From Clostridium porci (GTDB lineage: Bacteria > Bacillota > Clostridia > Lachnospirales > Lachnospiraceae), in assembly GCF_009696375.1 (NCBI RefSeq), contig NZ_VUMD01000001.1:1-64000 (forward strand): 64,000 nt of DNA, given 5' to 3'. Positions 35,425 through 45,581 of this stretch are shown here, piece after piece. Made by a program: the position numbers and the translations under genes. Positions within the stretch are counted from its first letter, which is position 1. Every line of letters starts with the position of its first letter. Under the pieces are notes generated by a model, which did no database searches, was not told where the DNA came from, and was given only the letters and a program-made list of their open reading frames with translations.

Positions 35425-36159
35425 TCACGACTGCACCAGATAAACCTCCGTGTTCTGCACGCCATGCTGCTTTGTCTCGCTGTGGGTATCGAAGAAAATA
35501 TCAATGTGATTTCCTTTCACACCGCCTCCCTTGTCCTCGGCGGTATAGATGATTCCGTTGATCATAATCCGGGAGCCGTAAGGAATAACCTTGGGGTCTA
35601 CGGCGATTGTGTGGTTGGAGGCAGCGATCGCTCCTGTGCTGGTGTGGCGGCCCCAGCCTTCAGAACAGCTTTTGCAGGGGCAATAGCCTGTAGTTTTAAA
35701 TACCCCCAGCGGAATCAGCTTCAGGTCTTCTGGGGGCTGCTTTTGCTGGCTTACATCCGTATCTGCGTTTCCATTTGTGTAGGTGCGGGTGTTGGAAAAC
35801 CTTCTGCTTCCTACGGTTCCCTCTACCAGGTATATCCCTTCGGGATAGCTTGTCCAGTCGATGTTAATTGTAAAGCCGTGGCAGCCGTTGCCCATATTCT
35901 GATCATAAAGGCTCTGCCTGTATTCTCCAGCGGAAACCACCTCCCTGAACATTACCTCTCCTGTATGCTTATTCGTGATGACGACCTGTACATTTAAAGC
36001 TGCATCGGCTTTGTCGCTGTTGTAGGCCCAGCCGGTGATAGCAGCTGCATCCACGGTTTCAAAGCGCCCCTTTGAAACTGCTGCAAAGGATGTAAATGCA
36101 GCTGCTGCTAGTAAGCTAAAGGTGAAAAAGGTTCCGGTTACTATGTGCCTGAATTTCAT
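35425..36159 (-). CDS. Secreted 3D-domain protein (paralogue 1)
   Basis: A 244-residue exported protein. After an N-terminal signal peptide (FTFSLLAAAAFTSFAAV), residues to about 140 form an Ig-like domain, and the C-terminal 3D domain (YocH/MltA-like fold) has TGYCPCKSCSEGWG, the DPKVIPYGSRIMI segment and the three-Asp signature ending in AEDKGGGVKGNHIDIFF. Such proteins act on peptidoglycan. The start is ATG 36159 with AGGAGG upstream; the longer frame from 36231 runs through the promoter. A second 3D protein lies 1.1 kb away. Confidence 0.88.
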   Translation of the reverse strand: MKFRHIVTGTFFTFSLLAAAAFTSFAAVSKGRFETVDAAAITGWAYNSDKADAALNVQVVITNKHTGEVMFREVVSAGEYRQSLYDQNMGNGCHGFTINIDWTSYPEGIYLVEGTVGSRRFSNTRTYTNGNADTDVSQQKQPPEDLKLIPLGVFKTTGYCPCKSCSEGWGRHTSTGAIAASNHTIAVDPKVIPYGSRIMINGIIYTAEDKGGGVKGNHIDIFFDTHSETKQHGVQNTEVYLVQS

Positions 36160-36210
36160 TTCTTTAATCCTCCTAATACTCAAATTATGCTTGACATATT
36201 TAATTAACAC

Positions 36211-36240
36211 ATAATAAATAATATGTAACATTTTTGTAAT
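36211..36240 (-). promoter_or_regulatory. Promoter overlapped by a WalR-type box
   Basis: On the minus strand TTACAA (36239-36234), 17 bp, TATTAT (36216-36211) could drive the 3D gene. On the plus strand the same DNA reads TGTAAC-ATTTT-TGTAAT (36224-36240), an exact match to the WalR (YycF) consensus TGTWAH-N5-TGTWAH. 3D protein YocH is a WalR target in Bacillus subtilis. Confidence 0.6.
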
Positions 36241-36418
36241 ATATGAGTAATAAACACAGTTTTAACATAGATTTTTTTCTGTGTCAAGTCGCTAAGCTTG
36301 GCAGATGCGTTTTTGACCTATGGTTATAGTTTTTTGAAATTAAAAATAGATAGGAAATCGGAAATGTCCGCATAAATACAGTATCTACCAGCAAAACAAC
36401 TAAAGAAAAAAGAAGAAA

Positions 36419-36435
36419 ATTACAACGAAATTACA
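36419..36435 (-). promoter_or_regulatory. Second WalR-type box
   Basis: On the minus strand TGTAAT-TTCGT-TGTAAT, another exact TGTWAH-N5-TGTWAH repeat, 180 bp further upstream of the 3D gene and in its orientation. The rest of the 36241-36622 interval is AT-rich with an ACACAG/CTGTGT inverted repeat at about 36255-36284 and no gene. Confidence 0.5.
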
Positions 36436-36622
36436 ACAAATGAAAGAGCCTTATGTAACGACTTATAGAGAGTTATACAAAGTTATGGAGGAACGGCACT
36501 TGAAACAGAGTGTCTTTTTCTATGCAGTGTAACAGCATTCAAAAGCAGAAAAGAAATGACGATATTGAAGTATCATGGTATAATGCGCATAAAGATAAAT
36601 TGGAATTGAGAGGGAATTGAAT

Positions 36623-37336
36623 ATGAATAAGGAATGGTCTGAACTTAATAAAACAATGCAGGCACAAATAAAAAAGAAAGATACTTATAGGATGGGTATT
36701 GATACTTTACTTAGTTTACGAAGTCAGTTAATGCAAACCTTAGTATCTTTCAAAGAGGAATTATGCAGAGAAGCTTTTAACTCAATCCCCTTCATAAACG
36801 CTGATGGTTATCATAGTAAGACGATTGCTTATTCTATTTGGCATATTTTCCGCATTGAAGATATAGTTGTGCATACAGTGATAAATGAAGATGAACAAGT
36901 ATTTTTTGCAGGCAATTATCAAGAGCGTATCAATTCACCCATCATTACAACAGGAAATGAACTCATTAAACAGCAGATTGCAGACTTTTCAAAACAGCTT
37001 AATCTGGAAGAATTATATTCATATATTTTTGAAGTACGGGAAAGCACTGAGAAAATGCTTGAACGGTTATCTTATGATGAATTGAAAAGAAAAATACCGG
37101 AAGAAAGAAAAGGATACTTAGAATCGTTGAATGTAGTAAACGACAATGAAAAAGCAATTTGGCTGATTGATTATTGGTGTAATAAAGATATTCGTGGACT
37201 AATTCAAATGCCGTTTTCAAGACATTGGATTATGCACACAGAAGCCTGTTTGCGTATAAAAAACTGCCGGATAAGATCTTCCGGCAGTTTCAAACTATCT
37301 GGCTATTCCTGTACTAAAAAAACTTCTGCGTTATAG
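36623..37336 (+). CDS. DinB-superfamily protein
   Basis: About 237 residues. IAYSIWHIFRIEDIVVHTVI and MPFSRHWIMHTEACLRI have the spacing of His ligands in the four-helix DinB/YfiT-like metal-binding fold; the family includes thiol transferases and DNA-damage-induced proteins of unknown function. The ATG at 36623 follows GAGAGGG by 8 nt. The gene is visibly richer in A+T than its neighbours. After ACLRIK the frame runs through a terminator hairpin and 34 bp into the convergent 3D gene, so the last 25 residues are probably not native. Confidence 0.65.
   Translation: MNKEWSELNKTMQAQIKKKDTYRMGIDTLLSLRSQLMQTLVSFKEELCREAFNSIPFINADGYHSKTIAYSIWHIFRIEDIVVHTVINEDEQVFFAGNYQERINSPIITTGNELIKQQIADFSKQLNLEELYSYIFEVRESTEKMLERLSYDELKRKIPEERKGYLESLNVVNDNEKAIWLIDYWCNKDIRGLIQMPFSRHWIMHTEACLRIKNCRIRSSGSFKLSGYSCTKKTSAL
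37256..37290 (-). terminator. Terminator of 3D-domain gene 2
   Basis: AAACTGCCGG (37261-37270) with CCGGCAGTTT (37281-37290), a perfect 10-bp stem. Read on the minus strand it ends in a T-run, so it terminates the 37303-37860 gene. It lies inside the 3' end of the DinB-like frame. Confidence 0.8.
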
Positions 37337-37860
37337 GTGCCTTTGGCAACCGCTTCCTCGTGTGTGCTGTAAAAAATATCAAGAATATTGCCGTTTACAG
37401 AGGAGCCTTTGTCCTCAACGGTGTATACGGTTCCGTTTACTTTTAGCTTAGTGCCCAGAGGGTATCTGGATAAATCAGCGGAAACGGTGTGGTTAGGAGC
37501 AGGTACAGTGCCGGAGTACGTAAGATTGTGGCCTCCGGAACATTGTTCGCAGTTGCAGTAACCGGTTATTTTGAAGATGCCGAGAGAAATCTCCTTCGGC
37601 TTTTCCGGCTCAGGTTCCTTTTTTTCAATTCCAGGCCCGGCATCGACATACCCGCTGTCTGAAGGGGAGACGGGAGCTGGATTGCTTTGATCAGAAAAGC
37701 TGACTTTTGAATGTTCGTCTTTAGGCTGTTCTTCTGACACTGCTTCCACGGCAGTTACCGCTTGTCCTGCGGCCCCCTCAGCGAAGGCTGGAAATAGGTT
37801 CATAGCGCTGACCGCAGTAATGGAAGCAATCAGAAACACCTTCCTTATCATTTGATGCAT
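37303..37860 (-). CDS. Secreted 3D-domain protein (paralogue 2)
   Basis: A 185-residue protein with a signal peptide (VFLIASITAVSAMNLFPAFA), a Pro/Glu/Ser-rich linker of about 70 residues, and a C-terminal 3D domain (TGYCNCEQCSGGHNLTYSGT, RYPLGTKLKVNG, VEDKGSSVNGNILDIFY). It likely acts in the cell wall like the paralogue at 35425, but lacks the Ig-like domain. Start ATG 37860 with GAGG upstream. Confidence 0.88.
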   Translation of the reverse strand: MHQMIRKVFLIASITAVSAMNLFPAFAEGAAGQAVTAVEAVSEEQPKDEHSKVSFSDQSNPAPVSPSDSGYVDAGPGIEKKEPEPEKPKEISLGIFKITGYCNCEQCSGGHNLTYSGTVPAPNHTVSADLSRYPLGTKLKVNGTVYTVEDKGSSVNGNILDIFYSTHEEAVAKGTYNAEVFLVQE

Positions 37861-37920
37861 ACAATTACCTCGCAATCTGTTTCAGTTGTTGTGGTCTTAT
37901 ATGACTTCTGGACAGTTTAT

Positions 37921-37948
37921 ATTATATTACAAAATTGTTAATTGTCAA
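37921..37948 (-). promoter_or_regulatory. Promoter of 3D-domain gene 2
   Basis: On the minus strand TTGACA (37948-37943), 16 bp, TATAAT (37926-37921), about 60 bp before the ATG. The intergenic region 37949-38148 shows no gene. Confidence 0.65.
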
Positions 37949-38148
37949 GAACTAATGGTTAAGGTTTTGTTACAAACCTATAAAATATCCGGCGAGAAGG
38001 TTATAAAAAAGTAATTTTTGAGCTTTGAAAGCACAAAAATTTCAAAACTATCGTAAAGTGGAAGGAAGAGAGGTACGGATGATCCGGTTTTTTGATTCGC
38101 TTAGGATTGAGCTAATAGAAATTCACGAAAAGAATTTGGAATTATCTA

Positions 38149-38218
38149 TTGACAAATCAAATCAGAAGGAATATATTATGAAATGTAGATATTAGCACTC
38201 TGGAGCATTGAGTGCTAA
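38149..38218 (+). promoter_or_regulatory. Heat-shock promoter with CIRCE operator
   Basis: TTGACA (38149-38154), 17 bp, TATATT (38172-38177), then TTAGCACTC-N9-GAGTGCTAA (38192-38218), a perfect CIRCE element. HrcA, the first gene product, binds it, so the hrcA-grpE-dnaK-dnaJ operon is autoregulated. Confidence 0.95.
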
Positions 38219-38244
38219 TAATTGAAAAGTAAGGAGGCGGGCGG

Positions 38245-39297
38245 ATGTCGTCAGATACATGTTTAGATGACAGAAAGGTTACAATATTAAAGGCTATTAT
38301 CAAAACGTATCTGGAGACGGGAGAGCCGGTAGGTTCCAGAACTATATCCAAGTATTCGGAGCTGAAGCTCAGTTCTGCCACCATCCGCAATGAGATGTCA
38401 GATCTGGAGGAGATGGGTTATATTTTACAGCCTCACACATCGGCAGGGCGGATTCCCTCCGATAAGGGGTATCGGTTTTATGTAGACCAGATTATGCAGG
38501 AAAAAGATAATGAAGTAACTGAGTTTAAGGAGATGATGGTCCAGAAGGTTGATAAGCTGGAGCTGGTCCTGAAAAAGATGGCTCAGGCTCTTGCTTCCAA
38601 TACGAATTACGCAGCTATGATAAGCGGACCCAGCTACCATAAGACAAAGATTAAGTTCATCCAGCTGTCCAAGCTGGAGAAAACCAAGCTTTTGGTAGTA
38701 GTGGTGGTAGAGGGAAATATCATCAGGAACGCGATGATTGATATTAATGAGGAATTAAGGGATGAGCAGGTTCTGAATCTGAATATTCTTCTGAACAGCA
38801 GCTTAAACGGGCTGACTATAGAGGAGATAAACCTGGATATTATCAGCAGACTCAAAAGCGATGCTGGAATCCACAGCCAGGTCGTGGAGCTGGTACTGAA
38901 TGAGGTAGCCACAGCCATACGGGCAGGGGAAGAGGATTTGCAGATTTACACCAGCGGCGCTACGAACATTTTCAAATATCCGGAACTGTCTGAGGGAGAT
39001 AAAGCAAGCCAGCTGATCAGTACTCTAGAGCATAAGGAGCTTCTTCAGGAATTTGTGTCGGAGGTCAACGCCGGTGCAGAGGAGGAGTCGGGTATTCAGG
39101 TTTATATCGGCGATGAAAGTCCAGTGCAGTCTATGAAGGATTGCAGCGTGGTTACTGCCAATTATGACCTGGGCGGGGGACTTCGGGGGACCATCGGTAT
39201 TATAGGCCCCAAGCGGATGGATTATGAGAAGGTGCTGGGTACTTTGAGAAATTTGATGAGCCAGCTGGATACGGCATTTAAAAAAGATGAAAGGTGA
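38245..39297 (+). CDS. hrcA: Heat-inducible repressor HrcA
   Basis: A 350-residue repressor that binds CIRCE with help from GroEL. The N-terminal winged helix includes GEPVGSRTISKYSELKLSSA and TIRNEMSDLEEMGYI, followed by LQPHTSAGRIPSDKGYRFYVD, all hallmark segments. It heads the class I heat-shock operon with AAGGAGG before the ATG, 27 bp after CIRCE. Confidence 0.97.
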   Translation: MSSDTCLDDRKVTILKAIIKTYLETGEPVGSRTISKYSELKLSSATIRNEMSDLEEMGYILQPHTSAGRIPSDKGYRFYVDQIMQEKDNEVTEFKEMMVQKVDKLELVLKKMAQALASNTNYAAMISGPSYHKTKIKFIQLSKLEKTKLLVVVVVEGNIIRNAMIDINEELRDEQVLNLNILLNSSLNGLTIEEINLDIISRLKSDAGIHSQVVELVLNEVATAIRAGEEDLQIYTSGATNIFKYPELSEGDKASQLISTLEHKELLQEFVSEVNAGAEEESGIQVYIGDESPVQSMKDCSVVTANYDLGGGLRGTIGIIGPKRMDYEKVLGTLRNLMSQLDTAFKKDER

Positions 39298-39303
39298 GAA
39301 GTT

Positions 39304-39981
39304 GTGAGCGAAGATAAGAGGAAACAGGAGTTAATGGAGGAGGAAAGCGCTCCAGCAAAGGAGTGCCAGGAAGAAAGCGGCGAGGTACAGGCAGAAGCTG
39401 GAGAAGAAGGGCTGGAAGAAGCGGCGGCTGAGGATCGGCAGGCAGATACGGCAGAGGAATCGGAAGCAGCAGAGGGATCAGACATAACTGGAGAGGAGGA
39501 ACCAGGAAGAGAGGAGAAAAAGAGCTTCTTTAAGAAAAAGAAAGATCCTAGGGATGAGAGGATAGAAGCTCTTACCGATCAGGTAAAACGCCAGATGGCA
39601 GAGTTTGAGAATTTCCGCAAGCGGACAGATAAGGAAAAGTCAGCTATGTATGAGATGGGCGCAAGGGATATCATCGAGCGGATACTTCCTGTGGTTGATA
39701 ATCTGGAGCGGGGACTGGCAGCTGTTCCGGAGGCGGAAAAGGGAAGCTCCATTGCGGAGGGCATGGAGAAGATTTATAAGCAGTTCCAGAAAACCCTGGA
39801 GGAAGCCGGCGTAAAGGCAATCGAAGCTGTAGGCCAGGAATTTAATCCGGATTTCCACAATGCGGTGATGCATGTGGAGGACGAGGCTTTGGGAGAAAAT
39901 ATTGTAGCTGAGGAATTGCAAAAGGGCTACCTCTACAGAGAGAATGTAGTAAGACATAGCATGGTAAAAGTCGCAAACTGA
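39304..39981 (+). CDS. grpE: Nucleotide exchange factor GrpE
   Basis: A 225-residue DnaK cochaperone. The first 80 residues are a Glu/Ala-rich acidic tail, then a long coiled coil (QVKRQMAEFENFRKRTDKEK) and the C-terminal beta domain (GQEFNPDFHNAVMHVEDE, LQKGYLYRENVVRHSMVKVA). It starts with GTG at 39304, 7 bp after the hrcA stop. Confidence 0.95.
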   Translation: MSEDKRKQELMEEESAPAKECQEESGEVQAEAGEEGLEEAAAEDRQADTAEESEAAEGSDITGEEEPGREEKKSFFKKKKDPRDERIEALTDQVKRQMAEFENFRKRTDKEKSAMYEMGARDIIERILPVVDNLERGLAAVPEAEKGSSIAEGMEKIYKQFQKTLEEAGVKAIEAVGQEFNPDFHNAVMHVEDEALGENIVAEELQKGYLYRENVVRHSMVKVAN

Positions 39982-40039
39982 GGCATTGAGCTTTTAAGGA
40001 GATCCGTCCCCGTAAGAGTAAGAGCGAAGGTTGTTACTG

Positions 40040-40137
40040 AAGCTTAGGGAGGTTTTTCCAGGCTTAGTTGAGCGGAATAAACCTGCCTAACGCAACCAGG
40101 CTGTTTCAAATTTCTTAGGAAAACCCTTTGGCAGCTT
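40040..40137 (+). promoter_or_regulatory. Long stem-loop in the grpE-dnaK spacer
   Basis: AAGCT...AGGG...GGTTTTTCC (40040-40059) pairs with GGAAAACCCT...AGCTT (40118-40137), leaving an inner region with CTGCC/GGC-type pairs. The 205-bp spacer has no second CIRCE. An RNA-processing or stability element that raises dnaK over hrcA-grpE is the likely role. Confidence 0.4.
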
Positions 40138-40165
40138 AGGCAGGACAAATAGTTGAATTTTATAG

Positions 40166-42049
<1,884 letters not shown>

Positions 42050-42073
42050 TTTAGAATTACGCGGATTTGATAT

Positions 42074-42109
42074 GGGGATTAGGAGCCGGGGTTTTTGGCA
42101 CCTAACCCC
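42074..42109 (+). terminator. Hairpin after dnaK
   Basis: GGGGATTAGGAGCC (42074-42087) with GGCACCTAACCCC (42097-42109) forms a stem with one bulge and one mismatch. The T-run is short, so it probably reduces rather than stops transcription into dnaJ. Confidence 0.5.
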
Positions 42110-42282
42110 TTTGTGACTGATAAAGGATTTTGCGTGAAAACCGTCATTTTCTACAGACGGCGGATGATAAAAGGTATATGATCCACATAATCGGACAAAG
42201 CTGCTGAGCTACTATGTCATTCTGAGTGAGTGTGCAAATTCAGAGTGTGGATTGAATGAAATGATAGAAGAGGTAGAACAAC

Positions 42283-43431
42283 ATGGCAGAGAGTAAAAGA
42301 GATTATTATGAAGTGCTTGGCGTTCCTAAAAATGCGGACGATGATGCCTTAAAAAGAGCATACAGAAAGCTGGCCAAAAAATACCATCCTGACGCCAATC
42401 CTGGCAATAAGGAAGCAGAGGCTAAATTTAAAGAGGCTTCCGAGGCCTACAGTGTGTTAAGCGATCCCCAGAAGCGCCAGCAGTACGACCAGTTCGGCCA
42501 TGCTGCATTTGAGCAGGGCGGAGGCGGCGGAGGCGGCTTCGGCGGCTTTGGCGGCTTTGACTTTGGCGGAGATATGGGGGACATTTTCGGAGATATCTTC
42601 GGAGATATCTTTGGGGGCGGAAGATCCTCCAGAGCCAGAAGCGGGCCTATGAAGGGAGCGAACATAAAAACCTCCATACGTATAAGCTTTGAGGAAGCCG
42701 TATTCGGCTGCGAGAAGGAGATTGAGATTAACTTTAAGGAAACCTGCTCCAGCTGCAGCGGTACAGGAGCCAGGGCGGGGACTTCTCCACAGACCTGTCC
42801 CAAGTGTAATGGAAAAGGGAAAATCATGTACACCCAGCAGTCCTTCTTTGGACAGGTGCAGAATGTCCAGACCTGCCCAGATTGTAATGGAGCAGGAAAG
42901 GTTATTAAGGATAAATGCCCTGACTGTTATGGAACAGGCTATAAGACAGTCCGCAAGAAATTTAAAGTTTCCATTCCGGCAGGCATTGACAATGGACAGT
43001 GCGTCCGTCTGGCAGGCGGCGGGGAGCCGGGAGTGAACGGAGGAGAGCGGGGCGATTTGTTAGTGGAGGCGGTAGTTTCCAATCACCCCATTTTCAAGCG
43101 CCAGGATACCAGCATCTATTCTACTGTGCCTATCACCTTTGCAAGAGCGGCCTTGGGCGGAGCTATCCGCATCAAAACAGTAGACGGAGATGTGGAATAT
43201 GAGGTGAAGCCAGGCACCCAGACTGATACAAAGGTGCGCTTAAAGGGTAAGGGGGTGCCCTCTCTGCGTAACCGCAGCATAAGAGGCGACCACTATGTAA
43301 CTTTAGTAGTGCAGGTTCCGGAGCGCATGACCCAGGCTCAGAAGGAGGCTCTGAGACGGTTTGACGATGCCATGAATGGAGTCCAGACTTCTGAGGAGGA
43401 AAAGCCGAAGAAGAAGGGAATTTTCAAATAA
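42283..43431 (+). CDS. dnaJ: Chaperone DnaJ (Hsp40)
   Basis: A 382-residue type I J-protein. The J domain has [20 protein letters not shown] and the HPD motif (YHPDANPG); a Gly/Phe-rich segment follows (residues 75-115). Four zinc repeats are [25 protein letters not shown] and CPDCYGTG, followed by the substrate-binding C terminus. It stimulates DnaK ATPase. It is the last gene of the heat-shock operon. Confidence 0.97.
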   Translation: MAESKRDYYEVLGVPKNADDDALKRAYRKLAKKYHPDANPGNKEAEAKFKEASEAYSVLSDPQKRQQYDQFGHAAFEQGGGGGGGFGGFGGFDFGGDMGDIFGDIFGDIFGGGRSSRARSGPMKGANIKTSIRISFEEAVFGCEKEIEINFKETCSSCSGTGARAGTSPQTCPKCNGKGKIMYTQQSFFGQVQNVQTCPDCNGAGKVIKDKCPDCYGTGYKTVRKKFKVSIPAGIDNGQCVRLAGGGEPGVNGGERGDLLVEAVVSNHPIFKRQDTSIYSTVPITFARAALGGAIRIKTVDGDVEYEVKPGTQTDTKVRLKGKGVPSLRNRSIRGDHYVTLVVQVPERMTQAQKEALRRFDDAMNGVQTSEEEKPKKKGIFK

Positions 43432-43447
43432 GAAAGCTTGAGAAAAG

Positions 43448-43477
43448 ATGCAGGTCGGATGAAAGGGCCTGCATTTT
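43448..43477 (+). terminator. Terminator of the heat-shock operon
   Basis: ATGCAGG (43448-43454) with CCTGCAT (43468-43474), followed by TTTTC. Confidence 0.65.
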
Positions 43478-43573
43478 CTGCATGTTGATAGAAAAATTAA
43501 GAAAATCGCAAAGCATATATACGGTTTGTAGGCTATAATAATAGCATATTTAAGGAAAGGTACAAGCGGCAGT

Positions 43574-44488
43574 ATGAGTAAGCGTTTATTGATTACAGGC
43601 GCCGGAGGTTTTTTAGGGTCCAGGCTTTCAGAATATTTTAGGAATAGGGAAGGCTATGAATGTGTAGCTGTGGGACATAGAGAACTGGATATTGAAGACT
43701 CTCTGATTGTATCGGCGTTTATGCAGGGGGTGCGTCCTGATGTGGTTTTTCACTGTGCGGGCATTTCCGACACAGCAGTTTGTGAACGGGAACCAGAGAT
43801 GTCCCATAAAATCAATGTAAAGGGAACCTTCAATATGGCCAAGGCCTGTAGAGATACAGGAAGTAAAATGATATTTATGAGTTCGGATCAAATCTACGGA
43901 GCAACCCACGGCGCCGAACCCCATAGGGAGGGCAGTGAGAGAAGACCTGATACTGTGTATGGAAGGGATAAGCTGCGGGCAGAGGAAGCTGTGCTGACGT
44001 ATCTTAAGGACGGAGTGGCTTTAAGGCTTTCCTGGATGTATGATTATCCTTCAAAGGGACGTATAGGGGGAAGGGATTTCCTCCATCAGTTGGTTGGGGC
44101 CCTGGCGGGCAGACAACCGCTGATCCTGCCGGTTCACGATTACAGGGGAATTACCTATGTATGGGAAGTAGTGCGCCGCATGGAGGCTGTTTTGGAGCTT
44201 CCGGGAGGCGTCTATAATATGGGAAGCGGAAATGAGCTGAGTACCTATGACACCGGACAAATGTTTCTGGAGGTCATAGACGGTTCCGCAGAGGCCGCAA
44301 AGCTTGTGAAGCGTGATGAACAGCGCTTTGCAGCCTGGCCCAGGAATTTGAATATGAACACGGAAAAACTGGAATCTTATGGTGTTATGCTGCCGGATAC
44401 GCGGAAGGGAATCAAGCTCTGCTGCTCTGATTATGGAATCATAGCGGCAGGGAACGAAGGGAATGCCGGGAGGGATAGTGAACAATAA
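43574..44488 (+). CDS. NAD-dependent epimerase / RmlD-like reductase
   Basis: A 304-residue extended short-chain dehydrogenase. The nucleotide loop is TGAGGFLGSR, followed by PDVVFHCAGISDTAVCEREP, FMSSDQIYGA and the catalytic YGRDK (Tyr-x3-Lys). Closest in pattern to dTDP-4-dehydrorhamnose reductase (RmlD) but without other rhamnose genes nearby, so the substrate is unknown. Its start lies about 140 bp after dnaJ. Confidence 0.8.
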   Translation: MSKRLLITGAGGFLGSRLSEYFRNREGYECVAVGHRELDIEDSLIVSAFMQGVRPDVVFHCAGISDTAVCEREPEMSHKINVKGTFNMAKACRDTGSKMIFMSSDQIYGATHGAEPHREGSERRPDTVYGRDKLRAEEAVLTYLKDGVALRLSWMYDYPSKGRIGGRDFLHQLVGALAGRQPLILPVHDYRGITYVWEVVRRMEAVLELPGGVYNMGSGNELSTYDTGQMFLEVIDGSAEAAKLVKRDEQRFAAWPRNLNMNTEKLESYGVMLPDTRKGIKLCCSDYGIIAAGNEGNAGRDSEQ

Positions 44489-44527
44489 GTAAGGTGCAGC
44501 TATGGTTTTATGCCTGTGGCAGCTAAG

Positions 44528-45484
44528 TCATTTTTGTTTGTTCTGTCCGGATTCCCTGCCGGCGTGGCTTTCATCATTTCTGCTTCTTATATTTCTCTCA
44601 AAATGAAAGATATATTGCTGCATAATGCCGGCACAGCCCTTATACTGTCCGAAATGATCATGTATGATTTGATCGTAGAGCCGGGCCTTGGGCATCCGGC
44701 CGTAACGTCTTTTGGTGTAGTACTGCTCCATCAGTATTTTCTCAATCCAGGTGTCTACGGGAAAGGCATCTATATGGTGCAGTCCGAAAAGGCAGACGCA
44801 GTTGGCTACCTTTTTGCCGATTCCGTAGAAACTGGTGAGATAGCTCATGGCCTCTTTATAGGGCATTTCCTTTAAAGCGGAAAGGTTAAGTATTCCTGCA
44901 GCTGTATCCTGGGCCAGCTGGTATATGTATTTGGAGCGGTAGCCCAGCTTCAAAGATTGAAGTTCCTCCAGGGTAGCCGCAGCCAGCTGTTCGGGTGTTG
45001 GAAAGCTATAAAGAACAGGCTGTCTGGCTGGTTCTTCTGAAGGAGAGGAGGTCAGAGGCGTTCCGTAGCTGCTGCTCAGGGCTTCTACCAGATCTCTAAT
45101 GTTCGGTATGGTCTTCTGCTGAGAGATGACAAAGGTGATGATCATTTCCCAGGGATCTTGACGGAGGATGCGGATGCCGCAGCCTGCCTGGGCTGCAGCC
45201 TGTAAATAGGAATCTTCTGGTGAAACTGAGGATAGAACAGCCTGATAGTCAGTTTCATAATCGAAATAGGACAGCCAGAAATCTAAATTTTCTTTTGGGC
45301 AGTCTAAAACAAGCTGTTCGTTTATCTGCCAGATGTTCAGCCACAGCCCCCGGCTGATGATCCGATAGCCAGAATCGGCATCTACAGGCAGCTTATGCTC
45401 TGGCAGGGGCGTCATCCGAAAGCATTGGCCCGATTGGGCAATCTGCCTTAAGCTGAGACATGGAATGGTGAAAGTGGTTATCAT
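44528..45484 (-). CDS. OGG1-type DNA glycosylase
   Basis: A 318-residue base-excision repair enzyme. The N terminus matches the OGG_N domain (SLRQIAQSGQCFRMTPLP), and the HhH-GPD domain has ITFVISQQKTIPNIRDLVEA, FYGIGKKVANCVCLFGL with the catalytic Lys225, and AFPVDTWIEK with Asp244, matching OGG1 Lys249 and Asp268. It should be a bifunctional 8-oxoguanine glycosylase/AP lyase. It is convergent with the epimerase gene. Confidence 0.88.
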   Translation of the reverse strand: MITTFTIPCLSLRQIAQSGQCFRMTPLPEHKLPVDADSGYRIISRGLWLNIWQINEQLVLDCPKENLDFWLSYFDYETDYQAVLSSVSPEDSYLQAAAQAGCGIRILRQDPWEMIITFVISQQKTIPNIRDLVEALSSSYGTPLTSSPSEEPARQPVLYSFPTPEQLAAATLEELQSLKLGYRSKYIYQLAQDTAAGILNLSALKEMPYKEAMSYLTSFYGIGKKVANCVCLFGLHHIDAFPVDTWIEKILMEQYYTKRRYGRMPKARLYDQIIHDHFGQYKGCAGIMQQYIFHFERNIRSRNDESHAGRESGQNKQK

Positions 45485-45581
45485 CGTATTGACCTTTCTG
45501 AATATGCTATATTATGTTATCACGCTTTGGTTTCAAAAGGACGGTTTCCCTTAGGCTGGTCTGATTGTCTCTATGAAGAAA

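Noticed and set aside
35392-35997. 201-codon plus-strand frame opposite the 3D-domain gene
   Set aside because: The minus-strand 3D protein has signal peptide, domain motifs and ribosome site; the plus frame has none.
42520-42620. GGC/GGA-rich repeats in dnaJ
   Set aside because: They encode the normal Gly/Phe-rich segment of DnaJ and are not a separate repeat element.
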